This document shows, in pieces, positions 1-6,735 of a DNA stretch of 54,965 nucleotides. Source of the DNA: Clostridiaceae bacterium. GTDB taxonomy: Bacteria > Bacillota > Clostridia > Oscillospirales > Acutalibacteraceae. Made by a program: the position numbers and the translations under genes. A model generated the notes under the pieces. It was given only the letters and a program-made list of their open reading frames with translations. It was not told the DNA's origin and ran no database searches. The first letter of the stretch is position 1, and each line of letters begins with the position of its first letter. The stretch spans positions 1 through 54,965 of the forward strand of contig JAETSR010000015.1 in assembly GCA_021769555.1 (NCBI GenBank). The letters run 5' to 3'.

Positions 1-2
1 TT

Positions 3-539
3 GACCCCATAAAAGCCGGGAGGCACATCCACGCCCTGCGCAAGGCCCGGGACCTGACCCAGAACCAGCTGGGCGACATTCTCCACGTCTCCTTCCAGGC
101 CGTGAGCAAGTGGGAGCGGGGGGAGACCCTGCCGGACGTGAACCTTCTCCCGGACCTGGCACAGGCTCTGTCCACGACAGTTGACAATATTTTAAACGGA
201 GGCGAGAGGCCTATGAAAACACCGGAACAGTATACACGCACAGCCACTATAGCCCAAATGCGCAAGGGCATAGACTGCTTTGAGCGCATAGGGGAGCTCC
301 TTGGTAAGGGGAGCACTTTTTATAAGGGGGCTATTGGCGGCGTAAACCTCAAGATGGTGATTGACCTTGAGGAGTCGCTTAGCAGCGGCTATCTTCGGGA
401 ATGTCTGATTGCTGAGGCTGCCATCCAGTCCATGATGGACGGCGCGTATTTCAGCCCGGAGGATATCGAGCAAGGGTTTGAGCATGAGCACTGGAGAGAT
501 GTTTTGAAAGAATATGCAAAGAAGTATGGGATTGAGTAG
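3..539 (+). CDS. XRE-family helix-turn-helix regulator, 5' truncated by window edge
   Basis: The reading frame is open from the first bases of the window, so the start lies upstream; 178 codons are visible. The first ~60 residues form a Cro/CI-type helix-turn-helix: LRKARDLTQNQLGD, then VSFQAVSKWERG as recognition helix, then LPDVNLLPDLAQAL. This is followed by an unrecognised C-terminal part of about 110 residues (TPEQYTRTATIAQMRKG onward) with no membrane segment. It is a DNA-binding transcriptional regulator by family; the target is unknown. Nothing upstream is visible, so its operon context cannot be judged. The next gene converges on it from the other strand. Confidence 0.8.
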   Translation, partial: DPIKAGRHIHALRKARDLTQNQLGDILHVSFQAVSKWERGETLPDVNLLPDLAQALSTTVDNILNGGERPMKTPEQYTRTATIAQMRKGIDCFERIGELLGKGSTFYKGAIGGVNLKMVIDLEESLSSGYLRECLIAEAAIQSMMDGAYFSPEDIEQGFEHEHWRDVLKEYAKKYGIE

Positions 540-570
540 AGCGCATGAGCCGGCCCCCGGAAGGTCAGGC

Positions 571-599
571 TTGACAAACGGGCCGGGGTGGGTTATAAT
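571..599 (+). promoter_or_regulatory. Consensus sigma-A promoter of a putative antisense antitoxin RNA
   Basis: TTGACA at 571-576 and TATAAT at 594-599 are separated by exactly 17 bases, a perfect sigma-A match. No open reading frame with a ribosome binding site follows; transcription would start near 606 and run into the 15-bp hairpin at 666-709. The product would therefore be a short RNA complementary to the 3' end of the small membrane peptide gene on the other strand. Confidence 0.75.
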
Positions 600-605
600 A
601 TAGAC

Positions 606-707
606 AGAAAAAAGCGGAGCCCGCCGGTGAACGGCTGGCCCAGGCAGTTTAACTTTTTATATTTTGCAAAAAAGTAACCGATTCCTTGCCGGGGCGGTTA
701 CTTTTTT
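606..707 (+). ncRNA. Putative type I antitoxin, ~100-nt cis-antisense RNA
   Basis: Inferred from a perfect promoter (571-599) and a strong terminator hairpin (666-709). The RNA would be fully complementary to the 3' untranslated region and the last few codons of the 35-aa membrane peptide gene at 698-805. It contains an internal hairpin (617-641) that is the mirror image of the toxin transcript terminator. This tail-to-tail overlap is the layout of txpA/RatA and bsrG/SR4 type I systems in Bacillus. The exact ends are not determinable from sequence alone. Confidence 0.55.
608..641 (-). terminator. Terminator of the small membrane peptide transcript
   Basis: On the minus strand an imperfect GC-rich stem (617-626 pairing with 632-641, five-base loop, two mismatches) is followed by six T residues (608-613). 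It lies about 60 nt beyond the peptide stop codon. Confidence 0.55.
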
Positions 708-709
708 GC
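666..709 (+). terminator. Bidirectional 15-bp hairpin at toxin stop codon
   Basis: GCAAAAAAGTAACCG (666-680) is the exact reverse complement of 695-709, a 15-bp perfect stem with a 14-nt loop and six T on the plus side. It terminates the plus-strand antisense RNA; on the minus strand the stop codon and last codons of the membrane peptide lie inside the stem. Confidence 0.7.
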
Positions 710-805
710 GTCTATCAAGGCCATCAGGAGGAGGACTATGATGTTGATAAAGCCGACTATCAACGTAGCCATTATCCCCAAGACGTCGCCTATTGGAACG
801 CTCAT
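698..805 (-). CDS. Putative type I toxin: 35-aa holin-like membrane peptide
   Basis: A short reading frame of 35 codons: MSVPIGDVLGIMATL, then a long hydrophobic stretch, ending ALIDAKK. One transmembrane helix fills residues ~8-30 and the C-terminus is charged, as in the holin-like and TxpA/BsrG-type toxins of Firmicutes that insert into the membrane. The start at 805 is chosen because AAAGGGG lies 8 nt upstream; an in-frame ATG at 823 lacks a good ribosome site. A promoter (TTGCAA-N17-TATTAT) lies ~140 nt upstream, leaving a long leader as is usual for such toxins. The stop codon lies in a hairpin shared with a convergent antisense RNA. Family assignment is by architecture and composition; no close sequence match could be tested. 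Confidence 0.6.
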   Translation of the reverse strand: MSVPIGDVLGIMATLIVGFINIIVLLLMALIDAKK

Positions 806-946
806 AAGCTTATCCCCTTTCATACTCAATTCCCGCGTTTAGTGCCGTATGTAGTGCTGAGCAGGTTTCTATGTAATCAGAGGCTTCAGGCACCTCTGTC
901 AGAGGGCCAACCGTCCACCGTTTGTTTGGCGGAACTCCTTGTGAAC

Positions 947-975
947 ATAATATCAGAAATTTCCACAAATTGCAA
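947..975 (-). promoter_or_regulatory. Promoter of small membrane peptide gene
   Basis: On the minus strand TTGCAA (970-975) and TATTAT (947-952) are 17 bases apart. It faces the 35-aa membrane peptide and would give a ~135-nt leader. Confidence 0.55.
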
Positions 976-1022
976 TAGCGTAAACCAAAAAAGCCGGGGG
1001 CTTGTGCCCTCGGCTATTTACT

Positions 1023-1094
1023 TGGGGCTCTGCCCCAAACCCAGAGTTATGCAAAGCATAACTCTACCACTTCTTGAAAAAGTGGACAAAACTT
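1023..1094 (-). repeat. Dispersed post-stop hairpin repeat, copy 1
   Basis: Starts at the stop codon of the histidine phosphatase gene. Reads on the minus strand AAAAGTTTTGTCCAC..., then a CCACTTTTTC/AAGTGG hairpin, an inserted palindrome GAGTTATG/CATAACTC, and GGGGC-AGA-GCCCC. Related copies sit at about 6561, 8559, 43623 and 49973. The palindrome insert is shared with the 6.6 kb copy only. Confidence 0.75.
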
Positions 1095-1826
1095 TTAATC
1101 TATGCGCTCGCCGGGGTTTCCCCACTTCTCTGCAAACCGCGCAGCAAACGCAGGGGGCTCATCGTTTGCATAGAGGTGGGAGGTGTCCCCGAAGCCTATC
1201 ATCCGGAAGTATGCCGTACCCTCCCGCCGTTCCTCGGTGACTACCGTCGTCACTGAGGTGGGCAGGGCGGCCATGCCGTGCCATATGAGCATGGGCGGTA
1301 TGTTTATCAGCCGGCTCAGGAGCACCGCCTCCACCCCGAAGTGGCAGAACAGCACGATGGTGTCGTTATTCCCCCGCTCGACCCTGTAGAGGTTCCCCTC
1401 CCGCCTGTAGCCGTGGCGAAGAATGAGCTCGTCCAGCCCATTTATAACCCAGTCGTACTCATCTTTTACGTTCCCCTCTCTCATAACGGGGTTATCAAGC
1501 CAGTCCCCGTGCCGGTGAAATTCAGGTACGTCAGCCCAGTCCTTCGGCAGCCAGTCCCAGCAGCAGATTCGCCCCTCCCCAATGTCCGGCCGCTGTATGG
1601 CCGTCTGGAACTCTCTGAGCCAATCACAGACCTCATAGCTCCTGTGGAGCCGCTCCATGGTCTCCCTGGCCGTGTCCTGAGCCCTGCCCAGCGGCGAGCA
1701 GTAGTAGGCCTCGGCGGGTATCTTCACCAGCCTGTCCGCAAGGTAGTGGGCCTCCCGCCAGCCTTTTTCGGTGAGGGAGTCTATGCTGTAGTCGGGGTCG
1801 CCGTGGCGGACGATAAGTATTTTCAC
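1095..1826 (-). CDS. Histidine phosphatase family protein
   Basis: 243 aa with the phosphohistidine signature at the N-terminus (KILIVRHGDPDYS, residues 2-14), where RHG holds the catalytic histidine. The second conserved parts of the fold are visible: YYCSPLGRAQDTA near residue 41 and VLFCHFGVEAVLL, containing the second histidine, near residue 160. These enzymes remove phosphate from small metabolites or proteins; the substrate cannot be told from sequence. The start is GTG at 1826 with GAAAGG upstream. A dispersed repeat follows the stop directly. It stands alone, convergent with the toxin locus only through intergenic space. Confidence 0.85.
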   Translation of the reverse strand: MKILIVRHGDPDYSIDSLTEKGWREAHYLADRLVKIPAEAYYCSPLGRAQDTARETMERLHRSYEVCDWLREFQTAIQRPDIGEGRICCWDWLPKDWADVPEFHRHGDWLDNPVMREGNVKDEYDWVINGLDELILRHGYRREGNLYRVERGNNDTIVLFCHFGVEAVLLSRLINIPPMLIWHGMAALPTSVTTVVTEERREGTAYFRMIGFGDTSHLYANDEPPAFAARFAEKWGNPGERID

Positions 1827-1924
1827 TTTATCAGGACCTTTCTCTTTGATATTTCACTGGATATTGTAAACTATCAGCGGGGATTTTGCAAGAGAATTGG
1901 CCCAAATGTCAAAATACCTTCTAT

Positions 1925-2434
1925 TCAGATATCCTCAATTCCGATAATATCGATATCAAAGCACCCGAGCCCGTACACGGTCATACGGTACTTTCCGTCC
2001 TTCGCAAATAACCCGCAAGGCACAGGAAACTCCATTATATCATGGAAATTGCCTCTAACCACCGGCGCGGATGCTGCTCCTGTATACAGAGTGTACACAT
2101 TATACCATTCATCTTTATACAAGTAGTCCACTGCAAAGTGACCATCCTCAAAACCTGCACCGTCCGGTGTATTGACATTAACATCCACCAGAACCTTGTC
2201 TGCATGACTGCCATTAGGAAGCTCTACGTCAAAATCGATTCCGGTAAACCGCATCTCAACATCGGGGTTTGATTCAAAACCTCTGTCCTCTGTATCCGAA
2301 ACCTTCTCCCACTGGGGGAACTGGTTCTCTATGCGGTTTTCCCAGATTGATATGCCGGCTGTTATGCAGGTTAATATCAGCAATATAATTACAATAATTA
2401 GTAGTACCTTATACACCCTTCTTTTGCTTGTCAT
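1925..2434 (-). CDS. Hypothetical membrane-anchored protein
   Basis: 169 aa. Residues 8-30 form an N-terminal signal anchor (VYKVLLIIVIILLILTCITA), with KRR before it, so the rest (about 135 residues) is expected outside the membrane. A cysteine inside the hydrophobic stretch does not form a convincing lipobox. The external part looks beta-rich (MRFTGIDFDVELP, VLVDVNVNTPDG, YRMTVYGLG) but I do not recognise a family. It has its own promoter at 2476-2504 (TTGCAA-N17-TATAAT). It is convergent with nothing and stands between the phosphatase and the divergent padR operon. Confidence 0.7.
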   Translation of the reverse strand: MTSKRRVYKVLLIIVIILLILTCITAGISIWENRIENQFPQWEKVSDTEDRGFESNPDVEMRFTGIDFDVELPNGSHADKVLVDVNVNTPDGAGFEDGHFAVDYLYKDEWYNVYTLYTGAASAPVVRGNFHDIMEFPVPCGLFAKDGKYRMTVYGLGCFDIDIIGIEDI

Positions 2435-2475
2435 ATCACCACACCTCAGGAATTTTCTTCGTGCTTTCGCTGCTT

Positions 2476-2504
2476 ATTATAACCCAGCGCCGGTATTTTT
2501 GCAA
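2476..2504 (-). promoter_or_regulatory. Promoter of the 169-aa membrane protein gene
   Basis: Minus strand TTGCAA (2499-2504), 17-base spacer, TATAAT (2476-2481), about 40 bases before the start codon. Confidence 0.6.
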
Positions 2505-2588
2505 GAATGATAATTTGTGTTATACTTTTAAAACGGCACTGTTAGTCCTTCTTAATAAACTCGTAAGTATATTCTCTCAAAATATACC

Positions 2589-2617
2589 TTGACAGGCGAA
2601 GTAACTAGGTGTATACT
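2589..2617 (+). promoter_or_regulatory. Promoter of the padR operon
   Basis: TTGACA (2589-2594), 17-base spacer, TATACT (2612-2617), 24 bases upstream of the padR start. The -10 region lies in an imperfect dyad (GGTGTATACTAATACC), a plausible autoregulatory PadR site; that role is inference. Confidence 0.65.
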
Positions 2618-2640
2618 AATACCACGAAAGGAGGGGTAAC

Positions 2641-2967
2641 ATGTCCATTGCGTCAGATATGATACGCGGACACACAGACACTATTATTCTCGCCCACCTT
2701 ATGAGCGGCGACAGCTACGGATATAAGATAAACCGCTCTATTTTAGAGAAGACCGGCGGGCAGTATGAACTCAAGGAGGCAACGCTCTATACGGCCTTCA
2801 GAAGGCTTGAGCAGACGGGGCTGATTTCCTCCTACTGGGGGGACGAGAACACCGGGGCCCGGCGGCGGTACTACTCCATAACCCCTTTAGGGGTGCAGGA
2901 GTACCACCGTATGCTCGGGGAGTGGGAGCAGTCCCAAAGGCTTATACAGACACTTATAACACCGTGA
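2641..2967 (+). CDS. PadR family transcriptional regulator
   Basis: 108 aa, the usual length of PadR-s proteins. The winged helix is visible: ILAHLMSGDSYGYKINRSI, then KEATLYTAFRRLEQTGLISSYW as recognition helix, then RRRYYSITPLGVQEY as the wing. PadR proteins are repressors that often control a downstream membrane-stress operon including themselves. GGAGGGG precedes the ATG. The next two genes follow within 30 and 12 bases, so this is a three-gene operon: padR, a DUF1700-type membrane protein, and a DUF4097 protein, a combination common in Firmicutes. Confidence 0.92.
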   Translation: MSIASDMIRGHTDTIILAHLMSGDSYGYKINRSILEKTGGQYELKEATLYTAFRRLEQTGLISSYWGDENTGARRRYYSITPLGVQEYHRMLGEWEQSQRLIQTLITP

Positions 2968-2995
2968 CCTTACTATATTAAAAGGAGATACCCAC

Positions 2996-3697
2996 ATGGA
3001 ATACAGGATTCGCGAATATATGGACCAGCTCTTTGAGAGCGCCCCCCGCACCCAGCGGGCCTATGAGCTGAAGATTGAGCTCACACAGAACCTCATTGAG
3101 AAATACTACGGACTGGTGGGCGAGGGCAAGGACCCGGAGGACGCCTATAACCTTACCATAATGAGCATAGGGGACGTGAGGGAGCTCTTCTCCCAGCTTG
3201 AGGACGACGAGAACGGAGACCCGGTGCCCCAGCCGGTGTACTACCCCCGGCCCCAGCCGGACCACCGCCGGGCATTGGTGCGCACGGCCGCCGTCATGCT
3301 CTTTATACTGAGCGTCCTGCCGCCTATAGTCTTCGGGGAGATGTTCGGCAACAGCACCCTGGGCGGGGCCCTGGGGCCCATAGGCATGTTCACAATGATA
3401 GCCTGCGGGGTGGGGCTCTTAGTCTACGACAAGTGGGCCCACCCCAAGGACCCCCAGCCTGTGCCCGGGTCCGTTGTGAAGGACTTCCAGCAGTGGCAGA
3501 AGCAGAAGCTGAAAAAGAAGCACTATATCGCGGCCTTCAACGGGGCCTTCTGGCCCCTGGTGCTGACCCTGTACTTCGTCATAAGCTTCGGCACCGGCAA
3601 GTGGTACATCACCTGGGTGATATTCCTTATCGCAACAGCCGTGGACGTGGTAATAAACACCCTCCTGGGGGCCGCGACGAACCAGAACGGCAAGTGA
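2996..3697 (+). CDS. Permease-prefix/DUF1700-type membrane protein
   Basis: 233 aa. Residues 1-70 (EYRIREYMDQLFESAPRTQ... IEKYYGLVGEGKDPEDAYN... IGDVRELFSQLE) match the helical prefix domain found in DUF1700 and permease-prefix proteins that accompany PadR regulators. The second half has about four membrane segments: 97-115 (VRTAAVMLFILSVLPPIVF), about 125-145, about 185-203 and about 210-228. Function is unknown; the position between padR and the DUF4097 gene suggests a cell-envelope stress sensor or regulator. AAAGGAGAT lies before the ATG. Confidence 0.8.
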   Translation: MEYRIREYMDQLFESAPRTQRAYELKIELTQNLIEKYYGLVGEGKDPEDAYNLTIMSIGDVRELFSQLEDDENGDPVPQPVYYPRPQPDHRRALVRTAAVMLFILSVLPPIVFGEMFGNSTLGGALGPIGMFTMIACGVGLLVYDKWAHPKDPQPVPGSVVKDFQQWQKQKLKKKHYIAAFNGAFWPLVLTLYFVISFGTGKWYITWVIFLIATAVDVVINTLLGAATNQNGK

Positions 3698-3709
3698 GGG
3701 GGACATAAG

Positions 3710-4705
3710 ATGAAACTTAAAAAGCGCCATATATTTACCATAGCCGCCTGCTCCATAGCGGCAGTGTTCTTCACCTGTGTGTTAGTCATAGGCATTGCCG
3801 CCGAGCCGGGAAGGAGCCCGAAGAAGGAGATAGTCCGGGACAAGGAGAACGCACTTATTATTGACCCCGCCGAGGACGAGGTGGACAGCATAGACATATC
3901 CTGGCTCACGGGTCCGGTCACAGTGGGGATGAGCCCGGACGACAAGATACACATCACCGAGCGGAGCGGGAAAACCCTCAGCGAGTCCGACAGGATGAAG
4001 GTGAGCGTGGGCTCCGGGGAGCTCACCGTGCGCTGGGACGGCCAGTGGTTCAGGCGGTTCTTCAACGTGAACCTGGGCTGGTTCGGCCAGAACGACAAGG
4101 AGCTTGAGGTGCTCCTGCCCAGGGAACTGGCCGGGGAGCTTGCGGTCCTTGACGTGTCGAACACCGGCGGCGACATGTCCGTCAGCGGCTGTAAGGCCGA
4201 AAGCCTCAGAGTCTCCACAGTCAGCGGGGAGCTCGTTGTCAGCGCCTGCTCCGGGGAGAATGTTGAGCTGAACACCGTGAGCGGGGGGGTCCTGCTCAGC
4301 GACGCCTCGGCCTCTGAGAAGATGACCGTGAACACTGTGTCCGGAGACATGGAGCTCACAGCGGTCTCCTCCGGGGAGCTGACCCTGGACACCGTGTCCG
4401 GAGGGTGCAGGCTCATAGGCCGGGCGGAGGAGCTCAGCGCGAACAGCATTTCCGGGGACGTCCTTCTGAGCCTCACAGCCCCGCCGGAAGATGTGGACAT
4501 GGACTCAGTCTCAGGGGGGCTGACCCTTGAGCTGCCCGGGGGCGCGGGCTTCACCGTGGAGCACGACAGCGTGTCCGGCAGCTTCAAGTGCGCTTTCCCC
4601 ACAGAGGACCTTGGTGGCGGCAGGGAAAAATGCGGGGACGGCAGCGCCGGCATACGCATGAACACCACCTCGGGGGGGATGGATATAAAGAGGCGGGATA
4701 TCTGA
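3710..4705 (+). CDS. DUF4097 family beta-strand repeat protein
   Basis: 331 aa with an N-terminal membrane anchor (residues 7-27, IFTIAACSIAAVFFTCVLVIG) and a long external repeat region. The repeats are short beta rungs built on T/S-V-S-G-D/G motifs: NTGGDMSVSG, STVSGELVVSA, NTVSGGVLLSD, NTVSGDMELTA, DTVSGGCRLIG, NSISGDVLLSL, DSVSGGLTLEL, TTSGGMDIK. This is typical of DUF4097 proteins, predicted beta-helix or beta-roll adhesin-like proteins on the cell surface. It ends the padR operon (12-base gap from the gene before). The next promoter starts directly after its stop codon. Confidence 0.88.
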   Translation: MKLKKRHIFTIAACSIAAVFFTCVLVIGIAAEPGRSPKKEIVRDKENALIIDPAEDEVDSIDISWLTGPVTVGMSPDDKIHITERSGKTLSESDRMKVSVGSGELTVRWDGQWFRRFFNVNLGWFGQNDKELEVLLPRELAGELAVLDVSNTGGDMSVSGCKAESLRVSTVSGELVVSACSGENVELNTVSGGVLLSDASASEKMTVNTVSGDMELTAVSSGELTLDTVSGGCRLIGRAEELSANSISGDVLLSLTAPPEDVDMDSVSGGLTLELPGGAGFTVEHDSVSGSFKCAFPTEDLGGGREKCGDGSAGIRMNTTSGGMDIKRRDI

Positions 4706-4734
4706 TTGACAAACCTTATTTATCTGGGTATAAT
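4706..4734 (+). promoter_or_regulatory. Consensus promoter of the flavodiiron gene
   Basis: TTGACA (4706-4711), 17-base spacer, TATAAT (4729-4734). It begins at the stop codon of the preceding gene and lies 36 bases before the flavodiiron start. Confidence 0.75.
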
Positions 4735-4769
4735 ATGGACAGAAACCCAATTTATAAAGGAGAGTCACA

Positions 4770-6560
4770 ATGGAAATTACCCGGGATATCAAGTATGTTG
4801 GCGTGAACGACCATGAGGTGGACCTGTTCGAGGGGCAGTATACAGTCCCCAACGGCATGGCCTATAACTCCTATGTGGTGCTGGATGAGAAGGTGACGGT
4901 GTTCGATACCGTGGACGCCCACTTCACGCACCAGTGGCTGGACAACCTGGAGAGCGCCTTCGGGGGCAGGAAGCCGGACTATATTATTATCCAGCATATG
5001 GAGCCCGACCACGCGGGGAGCATAGCCGCCTTCATGCAGGCGTATAAGGACACGACTATCGTTTCAAGCGAGAAGGCCTTTGCAATGATGGGCCAGTTCT
5101 TCGGGGACGAATTTGAGGACCGCCGCATTATTGTAAAGGAGGGGGACACCCTTGCGACAGGCAGGCACACCTTCGCCTTTGTGGCCGCGCCCATGGTCCA
5201 CTGGCCGGAGGTCATAGTCACCTATGATACCGCGGACAAGGTGCTGTTCTCCGCTGACGGCTTCGGCAAGTTCGGGGCCCTGGACGTGGAGGAGGACTGG
5301 GACTGTGAGGCAAGAAGGTACTATATCGGCATTGTGGGCAAGTACGGGGCCCAGGTGCAGGCGCTCCTGAAGAAAGCGGCGGGACTGGATATAGAGATAA
5401 TCTGCCCCACCCACGGGCCGGTGCTCAAGGAGAACCTGGGGCATTATATCAAGAAGTATGACCTCTGGTCTTCATATACCCCAGAGAGCGAGGGCATTGT
5501 GATAGCCTATACCTCTGTGTACGGCAACACGAAAAAGGCTGTTGAGAGCTTTGGGGAGAAGCTTAGGCAGAAGGGCTGCCCGAAGGTAGTCATACACGAC
5601 CTTGCCCGCACGGACATGGCCGAGGCTGTGGAGGACGCTTTCAGATATAATAAGCTGGTGCTGGCTACCACCACCTATAACGCGGAGATATTCCCCTTCA
5701 TGCGGGAGTTCATTACCCACCTTACAGAGCGCAACTTCCAGAACCGCACCGTTGCCCTTATTGAGAACGGCTCCTGGGCGCCCATGGCGGCGAGGGTGAT
5801 GAAGGGCATGCTGGAGAAGTCCAAGAAGCTGACGATGGCTGAGCCGGTGGTTACTATCCGCTCCGCACTGAACGCCGAGAGTTCCGAGAAGCTGGAGGCG
5901 CTGGCAGTGAACCTCTGCCAGGATTATCTTGCGAGGCAGGACGACACCGCCGATAAGCACGACCTCAGCGCCCTTTTCAACATTGGCTACGGCCTGTATG
6001 TTATCACAAGCAATGACGGCAAGAAGGACAACGGGCTCATAGTGAACACCGTCACCCAGGTGACGAACGCACCCAACCGCATAGCTGTGTGTATAAATAA
6101 GGACAACTATTCCCACCACGTGATAAAGCAGACGGGGATAATGAACATCAACTGCCTCAGTGAGGACGCGCCATTCTCGGTGTTCCAGAACTTCGGTTTC
6201 CAGAGCGGGCGTTCGGCGGACAAGTTCGCGGGGCAGGAGATACTCCGGTCTGACAACGGCCTGGCGTTCCTGCCCATGTATATCAACTCCTTCATGTCTT
6301 TGAAGGTGGAGCAGTACGTGGACCTGGACACCCACGGCATGTTCATATGCAGCGTGACGGAGTCAAGGGTCATATCCCATGTGGAGACGATGACCTACAC
6401 CTACTACCAGCAGAACGTAAAGCCGAAGCCCGAGACTGAGGGTAAGAAGGGCTGGGTATGCAAGGTGTGCGGCTACGTATACGAGGGGGACGAGCTCCCG
6501 GACGATTTTGTGTGCCCGCTGTGCAAGCACGGCCCGGCAGACTTTGAGCGCATAGAGTAA
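4770..6560 (+). CDS. Flavodiiron protein fused to flavin reductase and rubredoxin
   Basis: 596 aa. Residues 1-250 are the metallo-beta-lactamase-like diiron domain with ligands H76, E78, D80, H81 (HMEPDH) and further histidines in VHWPEV and CPTHGP. Residues 255-395 are a flavodoxin domain (SVYGNTKKAVE). Residues 405-545 resemble an FMN-binding flavin reductase (GLIVNTVTQVT, GIMNINCLSED). Residues 550-596 are a rubredoxin with two CxxC pairs (CKVCGY, CPLCKHG). Such enzymes reduce O2 to water or NO to N2O in the cytoplasm of anaerobes; the fused reductase and rubredoxin should let it draw electrons directly from NAD(P)H. Own strong promoter upstream, AAGGAG before ATG. Confidence 0.93.
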   Translation: MEITRDIKYVGVNDHEVDLFEGQYTVPNGMAYNSYVVLDEKVTVFDTVDAHFTHQWLDNLESAFGGRKPDYIIIQHMEPDHAGSIAAFMQAYKDTTIVSSEKAFAMMGQFFGDEFEDRRIIVKEGDTLATGRHTFAFVAAPMVHWPEVIVTYDTADKVLFSADGFGKFGALDVEEDWDCEARRYYIGIVGKYGAQVQALLKKAAGLDIEIICPTHGPVLKENLGHYIKKYDLWSSYTPESEGIVIAYTSVYGNTKKAVESFGEKLRQKGCPKVVIHDLARTDMAEAVEDAFRYNKLVLATTTYNAEIFPFMREFITHLTERNFQNRTVALIENGSWAPMAARVMKGMLEKSKKLTMAEPVVTIRSALNAESSEKLEALAVNLCQDYLARQDDTADKHDLSALFNIGYGLYVITSNDGKKDNGLIVNTVTQVTNAPNRIAVCINKDNYSHHVIKQTGIMNINCLSEDAPFSVFQNFGFQSGRSADKFAGQEILRSDNGLAFLPMYINSFMSLKVEQYVDLDTHGMFICSVTESRVISHVETMTYTYYQQNVKPKPETEGKKGWVCKVCGYVYEGDELPDDFVCPLCKHGPADFERIE

Positions 6561-6638
6561 AAGTTTCGTCAACCTTTTCAAGAAGTTGTCGAGTTATGCT
6601 TTGCATAACTCGGGGTTTGGGGACAGAGTCCCCGAGAC
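6561..6638 (+). repeat. Dispersed post-stop hairpin repeat, copy 2
   Basis: Starts at the stop codon of the flavodiiron gene: AAAAGTTTCGTCAACC with a hairpin, the palindrome GAGTTATGCTTTGCATAACTC, and GGGGACAGAGTCCCC. A diverged relative of the copies at about 1023, 8559, 43623 and 49973. Confidence 0.7.
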
Positions 6639-6641
6639 CTG

Positions 6642-6671
6642 ATGCAGGAAGCATTGCTTCCTGCATTTTTT
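6642..6671 (+). terminator. Factor-independent terminator after flavodiiron gene
   Basis: ATGCAGGAAGC (6642-6652) pairs perfectly with 6656-6666 over a 3-base loop, followed by TTTTTAT. Confidence 0.85.
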
Positions 6672-6672
6672 A

Positions 6673-6701
6673 TTGCAATCATCCCCGCAAAGTAGTATAA
6701 T
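6673..6701 (+). promoter_or_regulatory. Promoter of the malic enzyme gene
   Basis: TTGCAA (6673-6678), 17-base spacer, TATAAT (6696-6701), 34 bases before the start codon. Confidence 0.65.
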
Positions 6702-6735
6702 AACCCATGTGAATATGAAATAACGGAGGCAGTCC

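Noticed and set aside
686-1240. A 184-codon plus-strand open frame across the toxin locus
   Set aside because: No ribosome site, odd composition, and it runs through the toxin hairpin, its promoter, the dispersed repeat and the antisense of the phosphatase gene.
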